Origin: Apilactobacillus quenuiae
GTDB lineage: Bacteria; Bacillota; Bacilli; Lactobacillales; Lactobacillaceae
Reading direction: 5' to 3'
NCBI RefSeq assembly: GCF_002994005.1
Contig: NZ_POSN01000004.1
Span: 154,839 to 218,838 of the forward strand
DNA length: 64,000 nt
The notes beneath the pieces are model-generated. The model made no database searches and had not been told where the DNA came from. It worked only from the letters and a program-made list of their open reading frames with translations. Positions 1 to 8,848 of the stretch are shown here, one piece after another (position 1 is the stretch's first letter; the number at the start of each line of letters is the position of its first letter). The position numbers were made by a program, and so were the translations under genes.

Positions 1-1
1 T

Positions 2-319
2 AATAATGCTTTAGTGGTTATTAGATCATGTAAAGATAATAATATTGATCACTCTTTAGAATATGTGAAGGATGCTTATAATAAACTTCATTATGTCTTA
101 TATAAAATGCATAGATTTAAAGATGCTAAATGCATATTTAATTTAATTGAATATCGAGAAATGGCTTTTATTTCAACTTTTGAAATTATTTTAAGGGATC
201 ACAAAAAGAATAGACCTGATGATAGTCAATTTAATAATTTATGTAATTATATATGTAAATCAGGTATCAAATTACCAAACAATTTTCAAAAAATCATAAA
301 AAAACACAATTTAGAATAG
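2..319 (+). CDS. Hypothetical protein, 3' part only (cut by window edge)
   Basis: The reading frame is open from the left edge of the window to a TAG stop, so this is the C-terminal portion (about 105 residues) of a protein that starts outside. I do not recognise the family. The visible part is hydrophilic, rich in Lys, Asn, Asp and Tyr, mostly predicted helix by eye, without membrane segments or a recognisable catalytic motif. It has three Cys (in SCKDN, KCIFN and LCNYICK) but no clear zinc-finger spacing. A GTG at 14 could serve as a start, but no ribosome binding site can be seen before it. It converges on the leftward stress-protein gene and ends before a strong hairpin. Confidence 0.5.
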   Translation, partial: NNALVVIRSCKDNNIDHSLEYVKDAYNKLHYVLYKMHRFKDAKCIFNLIEYREMAFISTFEIILRDHKKNRPDDSQFNNLCNYICKSGIKLPNNFQKIIKKHNLE

Positions 320-362
320 ATAAGAACTTATCATTTAACTAATCTTGTAATTATTCATACAA

Positions 363-424
363 AAAAGTAGCCTCAAATTATACTATATTTACCAATTAGA
401 ATAGTATAATTTGAAGCTACTTTT
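363..424. terminator. Bidirectional terminator between convergent genes
   Basis: A 24-bp inverted repeat (arms 363-386 and 401-424, one mismatch, 14-nt loop) is flanked by A-run and T-run, so it can work as an intrinsic terminator in both directions, for the gene cut at the left edge and for the leftward usp gene. Confidence 0.85.
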
Positions 425-468
425 ATTATCTATAAAACATTAAAATAACCTTATTATAATGTTATTTA

Positions 469-921
469 TTATTTGTTTTGTAAATCTGTTTTAACCATTA
501 AAACATCACATTTAGCTGACCGTGTGACATATGATGCAACTGATCCAATCAAAAGTCTTTCGGTCATATTCTTACCATTTGCACCAATTATAATTAAATC
601 AGTATTAAACCTTTTTACTAAATCCTTAGCAATAATTGATTTGGGCATTCCATATTCAATAACATAATCAACATTTTTTATTCCAGCATCAGTTGCATTT
701 TTCTTATATTTATCTAATGTCTTTTTTGTATCAGAAGTTAATTCATCTAGCATTGATGTATCGAAAGCGGCTAAATCGTTAAAAACTCTTGTATCAATAA
801 CATGTGCAATGTGTAGTCCAGCATTATTTCTTTTGGCTACTTCTACTGCTTTATTGAAAGCTAACTTAGAATATTTTGATCCATCAATTGGAACTAAAAT
901 TTGTTCATAGTTTTTTAACAT
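469..921 (-). CDS. Universal stress protein, UspA family, ATP-binding type
   Basis: A 150-residue single-domain Usp protein, the usual length. It opens with the family's first strand and Asp (ILVPIDGS, residues 8-15). The nucleotide-binding signature G-x2-G-x9-G-S is complete near the C-terminus (G113, G116, G126, S127), so it belongs to the ATP-binding subgroup. Family members are cytosolic dimers induced by stress whose exact function is mostly unknown. I chose the ATG at 921, with GAGGTG just upstream; the GTG nine bases further out is part of that ribosome binding site. It is the last gene of a leftward rarA - membrane protein - usp cluster with gaps of only 12-17 bases. Confidence 0.9.
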   Translation of the reverse strand: MLKNYEQILVPIDGSKYSKLAFNKAVEVAKRNNAGLHIAHVIDTRVFNDLAAFDTSMLDELTSDTKKTLDKYKKNATDAGIKNVDYVIEYGMPKSIIAKDLVKRFNTDLIIIGANGKNMTERLLIGSVASYVTRSAKCDVLMVKTDLQNK

Positions 922-938
922 ATTATTCACCTCAACAA

Positions 939-1226
939 TTATTTTTGTGGTAAGAACTTAATTAATGTTAATTCCATCACTAAAGACATTATACAACTGA
1001 TAATTAATATAGTGATAATAAAATACATGATGTTTATTATTACTGATATTAGAGACATTATTGATAATCCAATAAAAATTATCCCATAATATTTAACCAT
1101 TGAACTTAGTAACTGATTGTTTTCAGGACGCAGTAACATGAATGGCTTATTACGGTGTTTATATAAATACAATCCTATTATTAATAGAATTATTGTAAAG
1201 ATAGTCATCAAAATTGTAATAATCAT
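939..1226 (-). CDS. Small integral membrane protein, unknown function
   Basis: A 95-residue protein with three evident hydrophobic segments: residues about 2-20, 48-66 and 67-88. Between the first two lies a basic loop (YLYKHRNKP). The ATG has a good ribosome binding site (GGAGGAA) sitting right before the rarA stop codon. The gene lies between rarA and the usp gene on the same strand with gaps of about 12 bases, so it is almost certainly co-transcribed with them. I see no catalytic or binding motif and do not recognise the family. The coding evidence is the ribosome binding site, the tight spacing and the clean membrane topology. Confidence 0.75.
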   Translation of the reverse strand: MIITILMTIFTIILLIIGLYLYKHRNKPFMLLRPENNQLLSSMVKYYGIIFIGLSIMSLISVIINIMYFIITILIISCIMSLVMELTLIKFLPQK

Positions 1227-1238
1227 CTTGTTCCTCCA

Positions 1239-2513
1239 TTACTTTTTTCTTTGTGCATTAATTAGTTTTTCGTACTGCCGTTTATAAGCTGTTTCAATTT
1301 TACCGTTACTTTTTGGTTTATAATATTCGTCTTTTTTTATTTTATCAGGTAAGTATTGCTGTTTAACCCAATCATTTGGATAATCATGTGCATACTTATA
1401 TTCAATACCATGACCTAATTCTTTTGCTCCAGCGTAATGAGAATCCTTTAAGTGATTAGGAACCTCTCCATAATTTCCATTTTTAATGCGTTCAATAGCA
1501 CTATCAATAGCATTAATCCCAGAATTAGATTTTGGTGATAATGATAATTCAATAATAGTATCTGCTATTGGAATTCTTGCTTCTGGTAAACCAACCTTAT
1601 TGGCTGCATTGATAGCTTCAACTGCTCTAGAACAAGCAGGGGGATTAGCAAGCCCAATGTCTTCATATGCAATCACCATTAATCTACGACTAATCGAGTT
1701 AATATCTCCAGATTCCAATAACCTAGCTGCATAATGCAAAGCAGCATTTACATCAGATCCGCGTATGGATTTTTGAAACGCTGAAACAACATTATAATGA
1801 GCATCACCATTTTTATCTTGATTCAAAGCCTTTTTTTGTAAACATGATTCTATATCTTTCAATTTAATTTCTATCAAATTATTGTTATTTGGATTAGTAG
1901 ACTTTGCAGCTAATTCTAAAGCATTTAATGCACTTCTTAAGTCGCCATTAGTATTATTTATTAAAAAGTTCATTGCATTCTTATCAATTTTTATATTCAT
2001 TTTACCTAAACCGTTATTTTTATCTTCTAAAGCTTTTATTATTGCATTATGAATATCATCAGGTTTTAGGGGATGGACTTCAAAAATTTGAGTTCTGCTT
2101 CTGATGGCGGGATTAATGTTTATATATGGATTTTCGGTTGTAGCACCAATTAAAATAATATTTCCACTTTCTAAAAGGGGAAGTAGAAAATCTTGTTTAG
2201 TTTTATCTAATCGATGTATTTCATCTAAAAGCAGTACTACGGTACCAGACATTTTAGCTTCTTCTGCAACTATTTGAAGATCCTTTTTAGTGTCAGTAGC
2301 AGCATTTAATTGTCGAAAAGCATATTTTGTAGAACCAGCAATTGCGCTTGCAATACTAGTCTTTCCAGTTCCAGGAGGACCATATAAAATCATTGATGAT
2401 AGTATCTTTGCTTTAACCATTCGATTGATAATTTTGCCATGGCCAACTAAATGTTGCTGTCCCACGATGTCTTCAATTTTTTTGGGCCGCATTCGATAAG
2501 CTAAAGGATGCAA
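1239..2513 (-). CDS. rarA: Replication-associated recombination protein A (RarA/MgsA AAA+ ATPase)
   Basis: A 424-residue clamp-loader-like AAA+ ATPase acting at stalled replication forks. Visible are the N-terminal MRPKKIEDIVGQQHL signature, Walker A GPPGTGKT (residues 45-52), Walker B LLLDEIHR, sensor 1 GATTENP and the arginine-finger region PAIRSRTQIFEVH. The C-terminal half carries the family motifs ARLLESGDINSISRRL and YEDIGLANP, followed by the tetramerisation domain. Length is normal. The start is a TTG at 2513, with AAGGTGGTG seven bases before it; no in-frame ATG lies closer. It heads a leftward cluster with a small membrane protein and a stress protein. Confidence 0.95.
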   Translation of the reverse strand: MHPLAYRMRPKKIEDIVGQQHLVGHGKIINRMVKAKILSSMILYGPPGTGKTSIASAIAGSTKYAFRQLNAATDTKKDLQIVAEEAKMSGTVVLLLDEIHRLDKTKQDFLLPLLESGNIILIGATTENPYININPAIRSRTQIFEVHPLKPDDIHNAIIKALEDKNNGLGKMNIKIDKNAMNFLINNTNGDLRSALNALELAAKSTNPNNNNLIEIKLKDIESCLQKKALNQDKNGDAHYNVVSAFQKSIRGSDVNAALHYAARLLESGDINSISRRLMVIAYEDIGLANPPACSRAVEAINAANKVGLPEARIPIADTIIELSLSPKSNSGINAIDSAIERIKNGNYGEVPNHLKDSHYAGAKELGHGIEYKYAHDYPNDWVKQQYLPDKIKKDEYYKPKSNGKIETAYKRQYEKLINAQRKK

Positions 2514-2529
2514 AAAATCACCACCTTAG

Positions 2530-3003
2530 TTATTTAAAAATATTTTTAATTTTATCTATAAATGAAGATTTTGAATTCTGTTCATTAGAACTATTTTCTG
2601 AAGAATTATCATCATGATTATATTTATTTTCAAAATCAATATTGTTAATATTAATAGATTGTTTATTAGCGTAAACAACACCGTAGTTTTCAGGTTCTGT
2701 TTTATAGAATGAATCTGTTTTTATAACAAATTTTATATTATTTTGTGAAGCTAATTTAATAAAAGGGGAAATTAAATCATGTGATAAATTTCCGTTTAGT
2801 ATTAATTGATAACTAGAGTTATCATCAAATTCTTTTTTTAAATCTTGAACAGCGTTAGAATTACTTAAATCTTTTATTTTAATTGCAAATGAAACTCTTT
2901 CTCTAAAAGTTCCCAAATATTTTCTTTGTTCGTCAGGATTTACTTTAGGAGTTCCTCCCATTGAAGATTGTTCTAATCTATCATTTACATTATTTTCACT
3001 CAT
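2530..3003 (-). CDS. YueI family protein (DUF1694)
   Basis: A 157-residue cytosolic protein matching the YueI family: the N-terminal block GGTPKVNPDEQRKYLGTFRERV followed by a compact alpha/beta domain with repeated short strands (YQLILNGNL, NNIKFVIKTD). The last 35 residues are a low-complexity Ser/Asn tail ending in a basic helix (KSSFIDKIKNIFK). The function of this family is unknown. The ATG has GGAG upstream. It is read leftward and ends just 16 bases before rarA, so it may be transcribed with it; its own promoter lies between it and the rpsD terminator. Confidence 0.85.
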   Translation of the reverse strand: MSENNVNDRLEQSSMGGTPKVNPDEQRKYLGTFRERVSFAIKIKDLSNSNAVQDLKKEFDDNSSYQLILNGNLSHDLISPFIKLASQNNIKFVIKTDSFYKTEPENYGVVYANKQSININNIDFENKYNHDDNSSENSSNEQNSKSSFIDKIKNIFK

Positions 3004-3037
3004 AATAAAACTCCTTTTATTACACTTAATAGTTACT

Positions 3038-3067
3038 ATTTTATCATTTATTAAATAATGGCAACAA
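3038..3067 (-). promoter_or_regulatory. Promoter of yueI-rarA cluster (candidate)
   Basis: On the minus strand a TAAAAT -10 box preceded by TGA (extended -10) has TTGTTG 18 bases upstream. It sits between the rpsD terminator and the yueI ribosome binding site. Confidence 0.5.
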
Positions 3068-3068
3068 A

Positions 3069-3098
3069 AAAAGTGCTTTGCATAAGCAAAACACTTTT
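3069..3098 (-). terminator. Terminator of rpsD
   Basis: A 13-bp stem (arms 3069-3081 and 3086-3098, one wobble) with a 4-nt loop, followed on the minus strand by a run of T. It is 19 bases after the rpsD stop. Confidence 0.88.
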
Positions 3099-3117
3099 GA
3101 TGAAAAAGAAAATTGAA

Positions 3118-3726
3118 TTATAGTTTGTTGTAGTATTCAACAATAAGTGAAGCATCAATATCAGCATTCATTTCATCACGTTGAGGTAATCTAGTGATTG
3201 AACCTTCAAGTTTATCAGCATCAAATGATACATATTGTGGACGGCCAACAACGGCGTCCACAGCATCTTTAATGATTTGTAGATCTTTTGATTTTTCACG
3301 AACTGAAACAACTTGACCAACTTTTACTTCATATGAAGGAATATCAATACGTTTACCATCTACAGTAATGTGACCGTGGTTTACTAATTGACGAGCTTGG
3401 CGACGAGTAGTTGCTAAACCTAAACGGTAAACAACATTATCTAGTCTACGTTCTAGTAATACCATGAAGTTATCACCGTGACGTCCTTCTTTAATTTTAC
3501 CTGCACGGGTAAATAATTTTGAGAATTGACGTTCAGTTAAACCATACATGTAACGTAATTTTTGTTTTTCCTTTAATTGAGTACCATATTCGGATAATTT
3601 ACCACGACGACCTTGACCATGATCACCTGGTGCGTAAGGACGACGAGCTAATTCTTTACCAGTACCTGATAATGAAATACCAAGACGACGTGAAATTCTC
3701 CAACTAGGACCTGTATATCTAGACAT
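3118..3726 (-). CDS. rpsD: 30S ribosomal protein S4
   Basis: A 202-residue S4, one of the primary 16S rRNA binding proteins that start small-subunit assembly, and a translational repressor of its own mRNA in Bacilli. The N-terminus [16 protein letters not shown] is the zinc-free form typical of lactobacilli. The S4 RNA-binding domain spans roughly residues 93-155 ([11 protein letters not shown] ... [21 protein letters not shown]). I chose the ATG at 3726, seven bases after GGAGG, rather than the TTG five codons upstream, which overlaps that site. The gene is transcribed alone, with its own promoter, a 170-base structured leader and a terminator. Confidence 0.98.
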   Translation of the reverse strand: MSRYTGPSWRISRRLGISLSGTGKELARRPYAPGDHGQGRRGKLSEYGTQLKEKQKLRYMYGLTERQFSKLFTRAGKIKEGRHGDNFMVLLERRLDNVVYRLGLATTRRQARQLVNHGHITVDGKRIDIPSYEVKVGQVVSVREKSKDLQIIKDAVDAVVGRPQYVSFDADKLEGSITRLPQRDEMNADIDASLIVEYYNKL

Positions 3727-3900
3727 AAAAATATCCTCCAATAAATTTGTTTTGGAGTAAAATAATCCTTTATATACTTAGTATTCGTGCATATTGTTTT
3801 GCGACTTTCGCTTCAGCAGCCGTGAAGTTACTAGTAGGACCAATGTTGCGGCATCAATATGTTGACGAGCTTACCGTATATTGCTGCATTATTTTACACA
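3727..3900 (-). ncRNA. rpsD leader, likely S4 autoregulatory element
   Basis: Between the promoter and the rpsD start lies about 170 bases of non-coding leader on the minus strand. It is more GC-rich than the surrounding spacers and contains several short self-complementary runs (for example GGCTGCTGAAGC). Bacilli are known to carry an S4-binding leader upstream of rpsD that represses translation when free S4 accumulates; position and length fit. I have not folded it, so the exact pseudoknot is not shown. A 68-codon plus-strand frame across it has no ribosome binding site and is not a gene. Confidence 0.65.
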
Positions 3901-3906
3901 AAAGGT

Positions 3907-3935
3907 ATTTTACTTTCATTATTATAATTTGTCAA
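3907..3935 (-). promoter_or_regulatory. Promoter of rpsD
   Basis: On the minus strand, a perfect -35 TTGACA (3930-3935) is separated by exactly 17 bases from -10 TAAAAT (3907-3912). It overlaps the last codons of the upstream GAF-domain gene, so rpsD is transcribed independently of it. Confidence 0.8.
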
Positions 3936-4392
3936 TGTTCAAATGATTGGTGAATACTTTTGTAAATTCCTTTAATATAATTTCATCTTCCATTGAAAAG
4001 CGATTTAAAATAGGAGCATCTATATCTAGTACTCCAAATTTATTACCATTTTTAGTAATGGGAATAACAATTTCGGATTTACTGTCTGAATCACAAGCAA
4101 TATGACCAGGAAAATTATTTACATTTTTGATACGTTGTACTTTTTGTTCTTTAAGAACAGTGCCGCAAACTCCATTACCATTTTTGATATGGACACATGC
4201 CACTTTTCCTTGAAATGGTCCAAGAATCAATTCATCTTTTTGCTCTTCATATAAATAGAAACCAGCCCAACTGATATTTTGAATATTTTGCATTAAAAGT
4301 GCAGATGCATTTGCCATGTTAGCAATATTATTATCTTCATTAATTAAAAGTGCATCTAATTGTTTAGCGATCATTGATTTAATTTCACTCAT
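3922..4392 (-). CDS. GAF-domain free methionine-(R)-sulfoxide reductase (YtsP type)
   Basis: A 156-residue single GAF domain protein. It reduces free methionine-(R)-sulfoxide with thioredoxin as electron donor. The three Cys characteristic of the active enzymes are present: C66 (LGPFQGKVAC), C76 (GNGVCGT) and C100 (FPGHIACDSDSKSEIVIPI). Length and motif spacing are normal for the family, so it is likely active. The ATG is preceded by AAGGTAGGT. Its 3' end carries the rpsD promoter. It is divergent from ezrA, an arrangement I know from other lactobacilli, but no functional link between them is evident. Confidence 0.9.
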   Translation of the reverse strand: MSEIKSMIAKQLDALLINEDNNIANMANASALLMQNIQNISWAGFYLYEEQKDELILGPFQGKVACVHIKNGNGVCGTVLKEQKVQRIKNVNNFPGHIACDSDSKSEIVIPITKNGNKFGVLDIDAPILNRFSMEDEIILKEFTKVFTNHLNIDKL

Positions 4393-4448
4393 ATGTGCTT
4401 ACCTACCTTATAAATTGCCTATTTGGTATTTTAATAATCTTTACATAC

Positions 4449-4457
4449 TGATATAAT
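4449..4457 (+). promoter_or_regulatory. Extended -10 promoter upstream of ezrA (candidate)
   Basis: TGATATAAT matches an extended -10 (TG-n-TATAAT); the -35 region (TTTTAA, 17 bases upstream) is weak. It would give an AT-rich untranslated leader of about 85 bases before ezrA, containing a long A-run. Confidence 0.45.
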
Positions 4458-4547
4458 TTAAACATATATGAAAATATTCTATTATTATTAAAAAAAAATT
4501 ACAAATAAAAAATATTATTAAATGAAAATAAGGGGACATATAATAAA

Positions 4548-6266
4548 ATGGTTGTGACAATGTCTGCTATATTAGTATTTGCTATAATAGTTATACTAAT
4601 ATTAGTTGTTTATCGAAAGAGTGTTTTGAAAAAAATTCAAGATGCTATTAATAAAAAGGAAACCTTAAGTAAAACGCCAATTGGTGATAATATTGAGGCT
4701 ACTTCTAAATTAAATTTGACAGGTGATTCATTTGATCAGTTTAATGATTATAAAGAAAAATATGAAAGAATCATTGATGATGAGTTACCAAGCGTCAATG
4801 TTGCATTAAATGACGCAAATAGTAATGCTAAAGTATTTAGTCTATTAAAGGCTAAATCATTATTATCTGAATCTATTATTACCCTTAATAAATTTGAAGA
4901 TTCTATGAATGAAATTGATGATGGCTTAAACAAACTTAAAGACCTAGATGATCAGCATACAAGAGCCATTGATGAATTAGATAAACAGATTAAAGACTTA
5001 AATAAAAATATTTTATCTAAGAATTATTCTTATGGTCCTAGTAGTGATAAAATTGAAGATGAGTTAAGTAACATTAAATCTGATTATCAAAAGTTTATTA
5101 AAACGGTTGAATCAGGTGATCAATATACAGCTGATGATATTTTAAATAGTTTGATCAAGCAAATTGAAACGATTTATTCATTAATGAAGGAGATACCTAA
5201 ATTATATTTATCTCTATCTAAAGATTTTCCAAAACAAATTGATGAAATTGATCGTGGACATAGAACTATGATTGAAACTGATTATAATTTTTCAGATGAT
5301 AATATTGATGAAAATATTGAAATAATAAAATCAGCAATTGATAAATCGATTGCTTTACTTTCTGAATTGAAAATTGATGATGTTAAACAAGAAAACTATA
5401 AAATTGAAAAAATTATTGATTCTATGTATGAAATGATGGAAAAAGAAGTTATCGCTAAACGTAAGGTTAGAAAAAACATTAAGCTAGTTTACGATTACAT
5501 TTATCATGCCCGTCGGCAAAATCATATGTTGATTTCAGAATTGGAGCAACTAAGTAAGAATTATACATTAGAACATGATGAGGTTAAAAAATCTAAATTA
5601 TTTGCGAAAAGAATTCATCAAATTGAAAGTGTTTATAATAATGATTACCAACTTATTATGGATAAAAAAGCTGTTTATTCTGAAGTTCAATCTCATCAAC
5701 AAGATTCTAAAAAACAATTAAGTGCAATTGAAAAAGAACAAAAAGATATTAATGATTCTGTTGCTGATTTAAACGATGAAGAAAATTCAGCACGTGAAAC
5801 CATTCAAAAATTTGATTTTCAATTGTTAAACATTCGTCGTAAGATTGATAATTTAAATTTGCCTGGTTTGCAAGAAGATTTTATTGAAAAGTATAAATAT
5901 TCATATAAGAAGGTTTCTGAACTAGGTTCTACTATTAATCAAGTGAAAATTAGTATGGATGAAATTAATAAAAAGTTATCTACTATGGATAAAGCTATGG
6001 AAGAATTAATTTCTGACACTGAAGAAATAGTAGATAATGCAATTTTAGCTGAACGATTGATGCAATATGCTAATCGCTATAGAAACAATAATGAGGAAGT
6101 AAATTCTGCTTGTGTTGAAGCTAAAGATTACTTTGATAATAATTTTGATTATGAAAAAAGTTTAAAAATTATCTCTTCAGCAATTGAAAACGTTGATTCT
6201 GGAGCGTTTAATCGCATAAAAAAGGAATACTACCAAAACAAACAAAATGATTCAAAAAAAGCTTAA
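4548..6266 (+). CDS. ezrA: Septation ring formation regulator EzrA
   Basis: A 572-residue membrane-anchored coiled-coil protein with one N-terminal transmembrane segment (residues about 6-21) followed by a basic stop and an almost wholly helical spectrin-like cytoplasmic body. EzrA negatively regulates FtsZ ring formation and links the divisome to cell-wall synthesis. The typical early motif is visible in ...YKEKYERIIDDELPSVNVALNDANS, and the C-terminal part has ...AILAERLMQYANRYR, a conserved family block. Length matches the family (about 570). The ATG at 4548 follows AAGGGGA by 12 bases; an in-frame ATG four codons later is a possible alternative. Confidence 0.95.
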   Translation: MVVTMSAILVFAIIVILILVVYRKSVLKKIQDAINKKETLSKTPIGDNIEATSKLNLTGDSFDQFNDYKEKYERIIDDELPSVNVALNDANSNAKVFSLLKAKSLLSESIITLNKFEDSMNEIDDGLNKLKDLDDQHTRAIDELDKQIKDLNKNILSKNYSYGPSSDKIEDELSNIKSDYQKFIKTVESGDQYTADDILNSLIKQIETIYSLMKEIPKLYLSLSKDFPKQIDEIDRGHRTMIETDYNFSDDNIDENIEIIKSAIDKSIALLSELKIDDVKQENYKIEKIIDSMYEMMEKEVIAKRKVRKNIKLVYDYIYHARRQNHMLISELEQLSKNYTLEHDEVKKSKLFAKRIHQIESVYNNDYQLIMDKKAVYSEVQSHQQDSKKQLSAIEKEQKDINDSVADLNDEENSARETIQKFDFQLLNIRRKIDNLNLPGLQEDFIEKYKYSYKKVSELGSTINQVKISMDEINKKLSTMDKAMEELISDTEEIVDNAILAERLMQYANRYRNNNEEVNSACVEAKDYFDNNFDYEKSLKIISSAIENVDSGAFNRIKKEYYQNKQNDSKKA

Positions 6267-6273
6267 ATTAATT

Positions 6274-6312
6274 AAGAAGTATTGTTTATAAACTAACATT
6301 ACTTCTTTTTTT
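6274..6312 (+). terminator. Terminator after ezrA
   Basis: An AAGAAGTA/TACTTCTT stem, with an inner GTTTATAAAC palindrome, is followed by a run of seven T. The stem is short, so termination may be partial and read-through into the cysteine desulfurase gene is possible. Confidence 0.6.
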
Positions 6313-6381
6313 ATGTTATGATTATGAGATTGTTTATTTTATTGCTTTGAGTAAGTATTATGAAAAGAGGTTGAAATAATA

Positions 6382-7530
6382 ATGATTTATTTTGATAATA
6401 GTGCTACAACTAAACCTGATTTGAGCGTTGTTGATACTTATTCTAAAGTCAGCAAAAATATTTGGGGGAACCCATCTAGTCTTCATCAATTTGGAGAGCA
6501 ATCTTTTAATCTTTTAGAACAATCTCGTCAACAGATTGCGAATATATTGCATGTTTTTCCAGATGAAATATATTTTACAAGTGGTGGTACTGAAGGCGAT
6601 AATTGGGCCATTAAGGGTACTGCATTTGCAAAACAAAAATATGGAAATCACATTATTACTTCTTCGATTGAGCATCCCGCAGTAATTAATTCTATGAAGC
6701 AACTAGAAAGATTGGGTTTTGAAGTTACTTATTTACCTGTAGATGAAAATGGTAAAGTTAATATTGAGGATATTAAATCATCAATAAAGAAGTCCACAAT
6801 CTTAGTATCTATTATGGCTGTTAATAATGAGGTTGGTTCAATTCAACCAGTTGATAAAATTGGAGAATTATTAAAAAATTATCCTAATATCCAGTATCAT
6901 ATTGATGCAGTTCAAGGAATAGGTAAAGGTTTGCATGACATTATATTTAATGACCGTGCTGATTTAATAACTTTTTCTGGTCATAAATTTCATGCTCCTC
7001 GTGGTGTAGGATTTATGTACAAGCGTCGTGGTAAAAAAGTTGTACCTTTACTAGCAGGTGGAGGACAAGAAAAAAACTTAAGAAGTAGCACAGAAAATCT
7101 TCCTGCGATAGCAGCAATGGCTAGAGCTTTGAGATTATTAACTGATAATGAAACAGTAAAAGTAGCAAAGCAATCAAAAATTAAGAAGTTCATTTTTGAC
7201 TATATTTCAAAATTCGACAATGTTGTTATTTTCTCTAAAGACAATAATGAATTTGCTCCTCACATATTATGTTTTGCAATTAAAGGAGTTAGAGGTGAAA
7301 CAATTGTTCATGCATTTGAAAGCTATGGAATATTTATATCTACAACCAGTGCATGTTCATCTAAAAAACATTTAGCTTCTAGTACTTTAACAGCAATGAA
7401 GGTTCCTGAGAAAGAGTCTACAAGTGCAGTTAGAATTTCATTGGATGAAAATAATACAATGGCAGAAGCTGAAAAGTTTATTAAAGCTTTTGATATGCTT
7501 TATGAAAAATTTAAGAAACTTAATTCATAG
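6382..7530 (+). CDS. Cysteine desulfurase (IscS/NifS-like, class V aminotransferase)
   Basis: A 382-residue PLP enzyme that takes sulfur from cysteine as a protein-bound persulfide. Visible are [10 protein letters not shown] at the N-terminus, [15 protein letters not shown], the PLP-binding Lys in [10 protein letters not shown] (K202), and the catalytic Cys in TSACSSK (C325). It lies 14 bases before thiI, and the pair is the standard arrangement in Bacilli lacking an ISC operon, where the dedicated desulfurase feeds ThiI for 4-thiouridine in tRNA. It is therefore most likely the ThiI partner rather than the general iron-sulfur enzyme SufS. The ATG follows AGAGG. Confidence 0.93.
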   Translation: MIYFDNSATTKPDLSVVDTYSKVSKNIWGNPSSLHQFGEQSFNLLEQSRQQIANILHVFPDEIYFTSGGTEGDNWAIKGTAFAKQKYGNHIITSSIEHPAVINSMKQLERLGFEVTYLPVDENGKVNIEDIKSSIKKSTILVSIMAVNNEVGSIQPVDKIGELLKNYPNIQYHIDAVQGIGKGLHDIIFNDRADLITFSGHKFHAPRGVGFMYKRRGKKVVPLLAGGGQEKNLRSSTENLPAIAAMARALRLLTDNETVKVAKQSKIKKFIFDYISKFDNVVIFSKDNNEFAPHILCFAIKGVRGETIVHAFESYGIFISTTSACSSKKHLASSTLTAMKVPEKESTSAVRISLDENNTMAEAEKFIKAFDMLYEKFKKLNS

Positions 7531-7544
7531 AAAGGAATAAATCG

Positions 7545-8762
7545 ATGCAATATACTGAGATAATGGTTCGATACGGTGAGTTATCTACTAAGGGTAAGAA
7601 TCGTAAGGACTTTATTAAACAACTTGGTAAGAACGTTAAACGGGTTTTGCATAATTTTGATAATCTCAAAATTAATGCCAGAAGAGATCGATTACATGTA
7701 ACTTTAAATGGTGAAAATTCTGATGAAGTGATTAATCGTTTAAAAGATGTTTTTGGTATAGAAACTTTTTCTCCCGCTATGAAGGTTGAAAAAAATATTG
7801 AATCTGTTAAAAAAGTAGCTTTAGAAATGGTTAAAGCACAATATAAGCCAGGTATGACATTTAAGATTGATACTAGACGTCAAGACAAGAATTTTCCATT
7901 AGACACTCACGGTATTAATGAAGCATTAGGGAGTGCTATTGTTGATAATATTGATGGAATAAAGGCTAAAATGAAAAATCCTGATATTACAATTCGTGCA
8001 GAATTTAGAATGAACGGAGTATTTTTGTCTAGCTTAACTATTCCTGGATCTGGAGGCTTACCAGTCGGAACTGGTGGACGTGCAACTATGATGCTATCTG
8101 GTGGAATTGATTCTCCGGTTGCATCTTACTTAGGGATGAAACGTGGTGTAAAACTAGATATGGTTCATTTTTATAGTCCTCCATACACTAGTGAACAAGC
8201 ATTGGCGAAAGCAAAACAATTAACTGAAAAGTTAACTCGCTTCGGTGGTAATATCCAATTCCTTCAAGTTCCGTTTACTGAGATACAAGAAGAAATTAAG
8301 GAAAAAGTTCCTGAAGGATATTTAATGACTGTTCAACGTCGAATGATGTTAAGGCTAACTGCTGCTCTAACACTTAGCAGACATTGTAAAGGTATTTTTA
8401 CTGGTGAATCATTAGGTCAAGTAGCTTCCCAAACATTAGAAAGTATGATGGCAATCAATGATATTACTAGTATGCCAGTTTTAAGACCATTAACTTCATT
8501 AGATAAAACTGAAATTATTAGAATTGCTGAAAAAATTGATACTTATGAACTATCAATTATGCCATTTGAAGATTGTTGTACAGTATTTACTCCACCGGCA
8601 CCAAGGACTAAGCCTAATTTGTATCGTACTAGAGAATGTGAAAATATGATTGATGTAAAAGAACTTATGAAGCGTGCTCTAGATAATGTTAAAATTGTTG
8701 ACATTAAACCGGGAGAAGATTTCTTAAACGCTAAAGAAGATGTTTTCTCTGAATTACTATAG
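7545..8762 (+). CDS. thiI: tRNA 4-thiouridine sulfurtransferase ThiI
   Basis: A 405-residue enzyme with an N-terminal ferredoxin-like/THUMP RNA-binding region (residues about 1-165) and a C-terminal PP-loop ATPase domain. The PP-loop SGGIDS is at residues 185-190, and the family block [18 protein letters not shown] is intact. It adenylates U8 of tRNA and inserts sulfur, giving near-UV-sensitive 4-thiouridine. There is no C-terminal rhodanese domain, which is normal in Firmicutes, where the upstream desulfurase donates sulfur directly. The ATG follows GAAAGGA and the gene lies 14 bases from that desulfurase, so the two form an operon. Confidence 0.96.
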   Translation: MQYTEIMVRYGELSTKGKNRKDFIKQLGKNVKRVLHNFDNLKINARRDRLHVTLNGENSDEVINRLKDVFGIETFSPAMKVEKNIESVKKVALEMVKAQYKPGMTFKIDTRRQDKNFPLDTHGINEALGSAIVDNIDGIKAKMKNPDITIRAEFRMNGVFLSSLTIPGSGGLPVGTGGRATMMLSGGIDSPVASYLGMKRGVKLDMVHFYSPPYTSEQALAKAKQLTEKLTRFGGNIQFLQVPFTEIQEEIKEKVPEGYLMTVQRRMMLRLTAALTLSRHCKGIFTGESLGQVASQTLESMMAINDITSMPVLRPLTSLDKTEIIRIAEKIDTYELSIMPFEDCCTVFTPPAPRTKPNLYRTRECENMIDVKELMKRALDNVKIVDIKPGEDFLNAKEDVFSELL

Positions 8763-8783
8763 TTTATGTTTTTAATTAATTAC

Positions 8784-8812
8784 TTGAAAAATATTCTAAT
8801 AAATTATATTTT
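8784..8812 (+). promoter_or_regulatory. Promoter of tpx (weak candidate)
   Basis: TTGAAA, then 17 bases, then TATTTT, in the 86-base spacer between thiI and tpx. A TATAAT five bases downstream has no matching -35. Confidence 0.35.
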
Positions 8813-8848
8813 ATAATTACTAACTATTGATATTAGGAGTTGTTAAAA

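Noticed and set aside
3747-3953. 68-codon plus-strand frame upstream of rpsD
   Set aside because: It lies across the rpsD promoter and leader, has no ribosome binding site and resembles no protein; the RNA-leader explanation is better.
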